DNA of 64,000 nt from Acinetobacter sp. HY1485 (GTDB lineage: Bacteria > Pseudomonadota > Gammaproteobacteria > Pseudomonadales > Moraxellaceae), in the NCBI RefSeq assembly GCF_027568475.1, contig NZ_JANKZG010000005.1, forward strand, positions 62,001 through 126,000, read 5' to 3'. Of the stretch, positions 57,880-64,000 are shown piece by piece; within the stretch, counting starts at the first letter, position 1; every line of letters starts with the position of its first letter. Position numbers and translations under genes: made by a program. The notes under the pieces were generated by a model that had not been told where the DNA came from, searched no databases, and saw only the letters and a program-made list of their open reading frames with translations.

Positions 57880-58930
57880 AAATTACGTAACGTTTACTTA
57901 AGCCCCAGTCTGCCAAAATACGGCGATACATCGTCGATGACCGATCTGCCTCAAAATGTACCTCAGCCGTTAAATCGAGTGGTAATTCTTCAGGTTTTTG
58001 CGACTCAATCATATCTTGATCTTCGGCAAAAATTTGTGCATTAAAATCATACACTGCCTGTAAGTCGCCTGTGGTATCAAAATTACGCGTTAATGGCACA
58101 AATAACCGTGTTTTGTTATGTGATACAGGACAACACGCATTTAAAATTTTAAGTACCCCTTGATTTGGAAAATCCACAGTGAGTACAGCACTAAACGGCG
58201 GATACACCTCAAATGTACGTTTCCATAAAAAACCTTCAGGTGCTAAATGTTGCATACCATGCGGATAATTACTTACATCACTAATATATTCAGCTTTTAA
58301 CCCATATTCTGTTTTTTCAGTATTGTATTTAGGTACAACAGGGTTTTTACGGTCTGCAAATGCATTGTGATGCACCCACGCAAAATGTGCCACATCAATA
58401 AATCCTTCAAGCTGTCGTCCACTTGAACCACCAATATCAACAAACGGCGGTAAAATCGCTTGATGTCCGTTTTGCTCCCATGTATCTAGTTCAGGGAAAT
58501 TAGCACTTGTTGCATCTTGTGATAATAAACTTGTCCATACCAAACCATACTTTAATACCACAGGAAATTCAGTGAGGGTAAAACGTTCTGGAATACGGGT
58601 CAAATCGGGCTGTGCAGGAATTTTGGTACACTTACCATCTTCCCCAAAACTCAACCCATGATAAGGACAAACAATTTCATTGCCCTCTACCCAGCCCTTA
58701 CTTAAAGGCACACCCCGATGCGGACAAATATCACGCACCAATTGAATATTGCCATTTTCTAATTGATAAAGTGCCATTTTAATATCAAGCAGCATCACTT
58801 GTTGCGGTTGAGTAGACACATCTTGTATACGAGCAATAGGGTACCAATGCTGTGCTAAAATTTCCCAATCATTGCCATCAAATTGGCTATAACATGGTTT
58901 GGTCGGTAAAGTTGTGGTTTGAATTTTCAT
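57878..58930 (-). CDS. Rieske non-haem iron oxygenase, paralog A (HpxD-like)
   Basis: Terminal oxygenase with a Rieske [2Fe-2S] domain and a mononuclear iron domain. Rieske ligands are C69 and H71 in CPHRG and C88 and H91 in CPYHG. The iron site is D179-X2-H182-X4-H187 in DVAHFAWVH, the classic bridging Asp and two His, with a further acidic candidate in EDQDMIES. 350 residues, no signal. Last gene of the oxygenase B-reductase-oxygenase A operon, nine bases after the reductase. It shares the whole architecture of paralog B. By analogy with Klebsiella HpxD I infer a purine hydroxylation substrate, but aromatic demethylation (VanA-like) is possible. Confidence 0.85.
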   Translation of the reverse strand: MKIQTTTLPTKPCYSQFDGNDWEILAQHWYPIARIQDVSTQPQQVMLLDIKMALYQLENGNIQLVRDICPHRGVPLSKGWVEGNEIVCPYHGLSFGEDGKCTKIPAQPDLTRIPERFTLTEFPVVLKYGLVWTSLLSQDATSANFPELDTWEQNGHQAILPPFVDIGGSSGRQLEGFIDVAHFAWVHHNAFADRKNPVVPKYNTEKTEYGLKAEYISDVSNYPHGMQHLAPEGFLWKRTFEVYPPFSAVLTVDFPNQGVLKILNACCPVSHNKTRLFVPLTRNFDTTGDLQAVYDFNAQIFAEDQDMIESQKPEELPLDLTAEVHFEADRSSTMYRRILADWGLSKRYVI

Positions 58931-58939
58931 AATACCGCC

Positions 58940-59902
58940 CTATAAGTTAATTTCAATTAAGCTCGACTTTGCGCGAGAACAGCACAAGGCAATATGCTGT
59001 GGCATGGCTTGTTTTTCTTGTTCAGACTGCACCGTATCTTGATGATCTACTTCTCCTGAGCAAACCTCGGTCAAACATGCGCCGCACATTCCCATTTCAC
59101 ACGAAAGCGGTACAGCAATGTCATTCTCTATTAAAACCGTGGCGATGGTTTTATCTTGCGGTACATCAAAAACTTGCCCTGTCGATTTTAGTTTCACCTG
59201 AAAACAATCTGTTGGAGCATCACTTGCCACCACAACAGGTGCAAAGGCTTCTTTATAAATACAACTTTCGTGCCAACCCAAACGTGTGAGTTGTTCTTCG
59301 CAATAATTCATAAAGCCTGCGGGTCCACACATATACACATGATGCTGTTGATGTGGCACATTAAAAGCGTCAGGCAACTGTGAAATAATACTGTGTCCTT
59401 CGTCATCGCATAAAATTTCGCAAGTGCCGTAAATAAATTGTTTACTTAAATAATGAAGCAACGCCACATCTTGTTTGGTCTGCACATAATAAAACAGTGT
59501 AAAAGCCTTACGTTGTTGCTCTAGCGTTTCTGTCATTGCCAAAATGGGGGTAATACCAATTCCTGCTCCTAACAGCGTATAACGCTCGGCATCTTGCAGT
59601 TTAAATACATTGCGTGGTGCAGAAATTTGTAAGGTATCGCCTACCCGTAATTGTTGATGAATATAACGTGACCCACCACGTGACTGTGGTTCTTTTTTAA
59701 CACACAACGTATAAAACTGAGTCTGTTGTGGGTTCCCTGTTAATGAATACTGACGGCATATTTTGTTAGGCAAAAACACATCAATATGTGCCCCCGCTTC
59801 CCATTGTGGCAAAGGTTCACCATTGGTTTGCATCAAGGTAATGGCAATATTGTGTGTGCCTTGTCGCGACATACTGTCTACAATAACATCAATTTTTTCC
59901 AT
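58940..59902 (-). CDS. VanB-type oxygenase reductase (HpxE-like)
   Basis: Electron-transfer partner for the Rieske oxygenases. An FAD/FMN-binding domain has RQYSLTG at residues 50-56, an NAD-binding domain has LLGAGIGITPILAM near 110 and YMCGPAGFMNY near 190, and a C-terminal plant-type ferredoxin has C268, C273, C276 and C308 (SCEMGMCGAC ... LCC). 320 residues, matching VanB/phthalate dioxygenase reductase. It lies between the two oxygenase genes with gaps of 15 and 9 bases, so one reductase probably serves both. Confidence 0.9.
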   Translation of the reverse strand: MEKIDVIVDSMSRQGTHNIAITLMQTNGEPLPQWEAGAHIDVFLPNKICRQYSLTGNPQQTQFYTLCVKKEPQSRGGSRYIHQQLRVGDTLQISAPRNVFKLQDAERYTLLGAGIGITPILAMTETLEQQRKAFTLFYYVQTKQDVALLHYLSKQFIYGTCEILCDDEGHSIISQLPDAFNVPHQQHHVYMCGPAGFMNYCEEQLTRLGWHESCIYKEAFAPVVVASDAPTDCFQVKLKSTGQVFDVPQDKTIATVLIENDIAVPLSCEMGMCGACLTEVCSGEVDHQDTVQSEQEKQAMPQHIALCCSRAKSSLIEINL

Positions 59903-59917
59903 GATTTTTTCTCCTTG

Positions 59918-60937
59918 TTACACCAAAAAGAATTCACTAAACCCTGCTTTTTTTAAACAGCGTCTAAACATAATTGAGCTTCGGTCAGCAGGAATATGCG
60001 CTTCTAAAGATAAATCTAATGGCAAACATTCGGGTTTTTGCGTTTCAACCATCAAACGATCTTCTTCAAAAATTTTGATGTTGTAGTCAATAATGTCTTG
60101 CTCACTATCATCTAAATCGAAGTTTTTGACCACAGGAGCAAAAAGACGTGTTTGCTTAGCAGACACAGGACAAGCGGCATTCATAATCACCATTTTGCCT
60201 TGGTTACGAAAATGAATGGTGAGCGTGGCAGTAAACGGCACGTGTAATTCAAAATGGCGTAACCATTTAAAATCAGGTGTGCCTTTAAAATTTTCACTTG
60301 CAGGATAATTGCCTACCGTACTCCAATAGTCTGCCTCAAACCCATACGGTGTTTCTTTAGGCGTATAATCTGCCACAAACTGATTATCAGGGTCTGCAAA
60401 CGTACCGCTATGTATCCATGCAAAATGAGCAACATCTAAAAAGCCTTCAACTTGTCTACCTGCAAACCCTGCAATATCAACAGGTGGACAGGTAATTTTT
60501 TGAGTATCTGCTTGATCCCACATCGGCATATGTGGCACATCTTGCGTGGTATCTTGTGCTAAACACGTCCAAACTAGCCCATATTTTTGAATTGTTGGGT
60601 AAGTAAACAAATTAAGTTTACTGGCAATCGGTTGCTCTGGGCTTGATGGCACACGGTTACATTTTCCTTGTTGCCCAAAACGCAAACCATGATAAGGGCA
60701 AATCACGCCTTGTTTATCACAAGTTCCTAAACTTAACGGCACACCACGATGTGGACAAACATCTTTTGCAACTACAATTTGCCCTTCAGCTTGATAGACC
60801 ACAAGCTGTTCATCTAACAATACAGCTTTTAATGGTTTTTCTACAATGTCTTGCACGCGTGCAATTGGATACCAATACTGTGCAAGGCGTGTCCAATCTT
60901 CAGAAGTAAAAGTACAATTTTTAGGAAGATACGTCAT
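59918..60937 (-). CDS. Rieske non-haem iron oxygenase, paralog B (HpxD-like)
   Basis: Second terminal oxygenase, clearly a paralog of A along its whole 339 residues. Rieske ligands are C61, H63, C80 and H83. The mononuclear iron triad is D168-X2-H171-X4-H176 in DVAHFAWIH, and the C-terminal ADRSSIMFRR region also matches paralog A. First gene of the operon. Its promoter region (96 bases) is shared with a divergent LysR regulator. The duplication suggests the two enzymes divide two consecutive or alternative hydroxylations, for example hypoxanthine and xanthine, between them. Confidence 0.87.
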   Translation of the reverse strand: MTYLPKNCTFTSEDWTRLAQYWYPIARVQDIVEKPLKAVLLDEQLVVYQAEGQIVVAKDVCPHRGVPLSLGTCDKQGVICPYHGLRFGQQGKCNRVPSSPEQPIASKLNLFTYPTIQKYGLVWTCLAQDTTQDVPHMPMWDQADTQKITCPPVDIAGFAGRQVEGFLDVAHFAWIHSGTFADPDNQFVADYTPKETPYGFEADYWSTVGNYPASENFKGTPDFKWLRHFELHVPFTATLTIHFRNQGKMVIMNAACPVSAKQTRLFAPVVKNFDLDDSEQDIIDYNIKIFEEDRLMVETQKPECLPLDLSLEAHIPADRSSIMFRRCLKKAGFSEFFLV

Positions 60938-61033
60938 TTTTTGCGTCTATCTTGATGTTTTTTTAATCTTGCTATCAAAATTACATTCTGTCTATTATAA
61001 TGATTTTAACAAAGTGTTCTAATTTTTAGTACG

Positions 61034-61942
61034 ATGAGCCTACCTTTTTCACGTTTTTCTGAATATTTTTTGATGGTTGCTAAAACAGGAAATTTACGCA
61101 AAGCTGCAGACCAACTGTTTATTTCAGTTTCTGCGGTACATCGTCAAATTGCCTTAGCCGAAGAACAACTCGGCGTACAATTATTTGAGAGGATGCCCAC
61201 AGGGCTTAAAATGACGCTTGCAGGTGAATTGCTATATGCGGACTTGCTTAAATGGCAAAAAGAATTTCAACAAACGCGTGTTCGATTTGATGAGATACAA
61301 GGCTTACAACGTGGCACCATTAAATTTGGACTCATTACTGCTTTAAACCAAGACCTCATCGTAGAAGAAATCAATCAATTTCAGCAAGAATATCCGTGGA
61401 TTACCCTAGAAATTGTAATTGATACAAGCGATGCCATTACACAAAAAATTACGGCGTTAGATCTCGATTTTGGCATTGTGCTTGACCCGTCCGAGCACCG
61501 TCAATTGAGTGTTTTATCTTTTGTAGAAGTGCCTTTAGGCTTTGCGTATTCACCACAACATGCACTTGCAAATACAACCATTAGCCTTTCTCAAACTCAA
61601 GAAACACGGCATTTAATTGGTATAGCCCCACTTGTGATTGCAGATCGTGTTGCTTCATTTTATAAAAAACGTGATTTTGTTCCGCAATATAAAACGTATT
61701 GCTCAGACATCAACCTCATGACCAATCTATTAAAACGCCAAACTGATATTGCGATTTTAAGTTATTTAGATGTTTATACCGCCCATAAAAAAGGGAAACT
61801 TTTATTTTCCCCTCTTAAAGATCAGGCTATTCGCCCACTTGTTTTAGCACTATGTACGGCCCCTAAAAGACAACTTTCTAGAGCAGCACAACTACTTATG
61901 CAACGCCTTTTGACACAGCTTGAGACTTACCAATATGATTAA
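61034..61942 (+). CDS. LysR-family transcriptional regulator (HpxR-like position)
   Basis: An N-terminal winged helix (residues 5-65: FSEYFLMVAKTGNLRKAADQLFISVSAVHRQIALAEEQLGVQLFER style) is followed by a periplasmic-binding-protein-like effector domain (about 95-295). 302 residues. Divergent from the Rieske operon across 96 bases, the typical place for a LysR activator of its neighbour. Its 3' end overlaps the NCS2 permease by 47 bases. In Klebsiella the hpxDE operon is controlled by the LysR protein HpxR, which supports a purine-sensing role by analogy. Confidence 0.88.
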   Translation: MSLPFSRFSEYFLMVAKTGNLRKAADQLFISVSAVHRQIALAEEQLGVQLFERMPTGLKMTLAGELLYADLLKWQKEFQQTRVRFDEIQGLQRGTIKFGLITALNQDLIVEEINQFQQEYPWITLEIVIDTSDAITQKITALDLDFGIVLDPSEHRQLSVLSFVEVPLGFAYSPQHALANTTISLSQTQETRHLIGIAPLVIADRVASFYKKRDFVPQYKTYCSDINLMTNLLKRQTDIAILSYLDVYTAHKKGKLLFSPLKDQAIRPLVLALCTAPKRQLSRAAQLLMQRLLTQLETYQYD

Positions 61943-63224
61943 AAAAGATATTTAAAACCAATGCCGTAATACATGTGGTACTAATCCCTGAATGACATAA
62001 AATTTGTACCCATTTTGGGAATTCGGTAAAAAATTCAGGGCTGACCATAGGAATGATTCCTGCGGTTAAAGATAACGCAATAATAATCAAATTATTCTGA
62101 TTTTGATAATCCACTTGGCTCAGTGTACGAATACCACTGGCTGCCACAGAACCAAATAAAATCAGCCCTGCACCCCCTAATACCGCAGATGGAATTGCCG
62201 CAACAAAACGCCCCATAATTGGAAACATACCAAGTATCACCAAAATGATGCCACCTGCTGCCACCACATAACGACTTTTAATGCCTGTAATCGCCACAAG
62301 TCCTACATTTTGTGCAAATGCACTTTGCATAAACGTGCCAAAAAATGGTGCAACTGTAGACGACAACATATCTGCACGTAAGCCATTTGCAATACGTTGC
62401 GGGGTTATTTCTGTACCTACAATTTCACCAACTGCCAAAATATCGGCTGTGGTTTCTGTTAGCGTTACAATGGTTACAACCAACATCACCACAATTGCGG
62501 GGAGGCTAAAAATAGGTGCTCCAAAGGCTAAAATACTTGGCAATGCCAAAATATCGCCCTGTGCGACCTTTGAGAAATCACACCACCCTAGAAAGTAAGC
62601 AAGCAATGTCCCTACGATAATAGACATTAATACGGCTAAACGCTTACAGCTCTCTACTTTCAGTTTGCTTAAAAAAAGTAAAACCACAAGCGTAAAGCTG
62701 GCAAGAATTAAATTATGCTGACTTGGTGCACCTGTTTGCCCACCAATAATCCAATGTAATGCAACAGGTAACAAAGACACCCCAATAATGGTAATAATAC
62801 AGCCTGTTACCACAGGCGGAAAAAACCGCAGAATTTTAGAAAATAACGGTGCAATCAATAATCCAATAACTGCACTGCCAATCACAGCACCTAAAATCGT
62901 CTGAAAACCAACTGTACCACCGCCCACACCTGTGCCAATGGCAATCATACTACTAACACCTGCAAAGGAAACGCCCTGCACCAATGGCAATTTTGCACCA
63001 AAAAAGCGAATTCCGAGTGTTTGTAATAATGTTGCAAGCCCACCTACAAATAAAGATGCTGTAATTAACAATCCAATTTGTGGCGTAGACAAATGAATAG
63101 CAGCCCCCACAATCAATGGCGGTGCAACAATACCCCCGTACATGGTTAAAACATGCTGTAACCCATAGGCAAAACTACGCGTTGTTCCTAAAAATTCATC
63201 TTCTGGTAATACACTGCTTTTCAT
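61896..63224 (-). CDS. NCS2-family xanthine/urate permease
   Basis: Nucleobase:cation symporter-2 with 14 hydrophobic segments. Family motifs are VQGVSFAGVSSMIAIGTG near residue 82, ETTADILAVGEIVG with the functional glutamate near 260, and FAQNVGLVAITGIKSRYV near 302. The arrangement is that of the xanthine/urate branch (UacT, XanQ relatives), though specificity cannot be fixed by eye. 442 residues. It overlaps the LysR gene tail to tail and has an operator-like site D upstream, linking it to the urate genes 10-20 kb away. Confidence 0.88.
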   Translation of the reverse strand: MKSSVLPEDEFLGTTRSFAYGLQHVLTMYGGIVAPPLIVGAAIHLSTPQIGLLITASLFVGGLATLLQTLGIRFFGAKLPLVQGVSFAGVSSMIAIGTGVGGGTVGFQTILGAVIGSAVIGLLIAPLFSKILRFFPPVVTGCIITIIGVSLLPVALHWIIGGQTGAPSQHNLILASFTLVVLLFLSKLKVESCKRLAVLMSIIVGTLLAYFLGWCDFSKVAQGDILALPSILAFGAPIFSLPAIVVMLVVTIVTLTETTADILAVGEIVGTEITPQRIANGLRADMLSSTVAPFFGTFMQSAFAQNVGLVAITGIKSRYVVAAGGIILVILGMFPIMGRFVAAIPSAVLGGAGLILFGSVAASGIRTLSQVDYQNQNNLIIIALSLTAGIIPMVSPEFFTEFPKWVQILCHSGISTTCITALVLNIFFNHIGKSQAVSKGVA

Positions 63225-63261
63225 ACTTCAACTCGTTTTACCTGTTGTTTTTGTATAAAAA

Positions 63262-63277
63262 GCAATGCTTATGCCAA
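63262..63277 (-). promoter_or_regulatory. Putative purine-regulon operator, site D (before NCS2 permease)
   Basis: Minus-strand TTGGCATAAGCATTGC, 38 bases before the permease start. It conserves TYGGCATA-N5-TGC but not the right palindrome arm, so it is the weakest of the four sites. Confidence 0.45.
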
Positions 63278-63823
63278 TTAGTCTTGTGGGGTTAAATTTA
63301 AATCAGAGATGTCATAGCCAATTTGTTTGGCATAATTGCGATACTCTTGCCATGTATCTGCCGAGATATGTGGGGTGCGTGATAAAACCCACAAATATTT
63401 ACGCTTTGGATCACCTACCAATGCCACCTGATAATTGGTATCTAACTTTAAAATCCAATAATCACCACGCCCAACAGGTAACCAACGTATGGCTTGTGGT
63501 AAAAAACTCACTTTAAGTTGACTATTTTGAGGCGGATTTGTCGAAAATGCCTGCCCATGTGCAGTATCTTCTTTGCCTTCATGTGTTATACAGCGGTTAG
63601 TAACAGCAATTGTGCCATCTTTATTTAAAGCATAGTTTGCCGTTACATTTTTGGCACATTTCTTTTGAAAGTACATGGGTTTACGTGCAATTTCGTACCA
63701 TGTACCTAAATATCGATCTAACTGTACTTGCGGTACAGCACTGACTGTTGAGGTGGTTTTAGCCATGCAACCCACCAACGGTACAACAGCAAGTGCTGCA
63801 AGTAAAAGCGTGCGTTTACGCAT
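63278..63823 (-). CDS. blc: Blc-type outer-membrane lipocalin
   Basis: A lipoprotein signal peptide ends in PLVGC (C19). The lipocalin motif GTWYEIARKP lies near residue 40, and the strands DYWILKLD and YLWVLSRTP match bacterial lipocalins of the Blc family, which bind lysophospholipids or fatty acids at the outer membrane. 181 residues. It lies upstream of the NCS2 permease on the same strand, with 53 bases between, but the operator-like site in that gap suggests separate transcription. Confidence 0.9.
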   Translation of the reverse strand: MRKRTLLLAALAVVPLVGCMAKTTSTVSAVPQVQLDRYLGTWYEIARKPMYFQKKCAKNVTANYALNKDGTIAVTNRCITHEGKEDTAHGQAFSTNPPQNSQLKVSFLPQAIRWLPVGRGDYWILKLDTNYQVALVGDPKRKYLWVLSRTPHISADTWQEYRNYAKQIGYDISDLNLTPQD

Positions 63824-63887
63824 CGTTTTTTTCCTATTTTATTGTATAGGTCTAACTTAACGATGCGCTCTACAAAAGACAATTACG

Positions 63888-64000
63888 TTATGTAATTAAA
63901 TACGATTTAAAACGTAATACCTCATCACGTAACTGTGCCGCCTGTTCAAATTGGAGTTCTTTTGAAGCTTTCATCATTTCTTTTTCAAGCTTAGCAATAT
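63888..64000 (-). CDS. uvrB: UvrABC excinuclease subunit B, C-terminal end only
   Basis: Thirty-seven codons run in from the right edge to a TAA at 63888. They encode IAKLEKEMMKASKELQFEQ followed by AAQLRDEVLRFKSYLIT, the UVR domain that ends UvrB and binds UvrC. The rest of the gene lies outside the window. The identity rests on this short, well-conserved domain; UvrC has a similar motif internally but not at its end. Confidence 0.8.
   Translation of the reverse strand, partial: IAKLEKEMMKASKELQFEQAAQLRDEVLRFKSYLIT

Noticed and set aside
60938-61033. A copy of the GCATA operator in the Rieske/LysR promoter
   Set aside because: No match to TYGGCATA-N5-TGC on either strand; LysR T-N11-A patterns are too common in this AT-rich stretch to support a call.

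Overview
The window looks like a chromosomal segment of an Acinetobacter-type gammaproteobacterium (Moraxellaceae). It is AT-rich. Hfq carries the long Gly/Gln/Asn-rich tail typical of that family, gene orders such as lptD-surA, tsaE-mutL-miaA-hfq and lepA-lepB-DUF4845-rnc-era are gammaproteobacterial, and a broken two-component system resembles AdeRS of Acinetobacter. The species cannot be named from the sequence alone.

Region 1 (1-36.4 kb) is almost entirely core housekeeping: envelope assembly (lptD C-terminus, surA, lepB), RNA modification and riboregulation (hfq, miaA, miaE, tsaE, trmJ, two pseudouridine synthases, rnc), DNA replication and repair (mutL, ruvC, dnaE, recO), metabolite repair and cofactors (nnr, bioB, pdxJ), redox repair (msrB, gpx), amino-acid metabolism (cysE, proB, an alanine-type aminotransferase), GTPases (era, lepA, obgE), one tRNA-Asn with a clear promoter and terminator, and several lipoproteins. 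Two of the lipoproteins form a pair of a TPR-like protein and a GHSMGG hydrolase.

Region 2 (36.4-41 kb) is an iron-uptake module: a TonB-dependent siderophore receptor behind a good Fur box, followed by three overlapping inner-membrane genes (DUF3649-like, PepSY-type, DUF3325-like). It ends in AT-rich sequence holding what looks like a decayed membrane-protein gene.

Region 3 (41-53.8 kb) encodes a complete route from urate to glyoxylate, CO2 and ammonia. HpxO hydroxylates urate, UraH and UraD give allantoin, PuuE gives allantoate, allantoicase and AllA release two ureas and glyoxylate, and biotin-dependent urea carboxylase plus allophanate hydrolase consume the urea without urease. A porin and an NCS1 permease accompany these enzymes.

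Region 4 (53.9-56.4 kb) is an insertion or deletion scar: an AdeS-like kinase, an AdeR-like regulator that has lost its start and its phospho-acceptor aspartate, and a serine recombinase abutting the break.

Region 5 (56.4-63.3 kb) holds an aldehyde dehydrogenase, then a three-gene operon of two paralogous Rieske oxygenases flanking one VanB-type reductase, a divergent LysR regulator and an NCS2 xanthine/urate permease. By analogy with Klebsiella HpxDE I infer that these enzymes make urate from hypoxanthine/xanthine without a molybdenum xanthine dehydrogenase, feeding region 3. A 16-bp motif (TYGGCATA-N5-TGC, containing a GCATA-N3-TATGC palindrome) stands before the puuE, hpxO/alc, allophanate hydrolase and NCS2 permease genes. 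This suggests one purine regulon split over about 22 kb. The window closes with a Blc-type lipocalin and the 3' end of uvrB.
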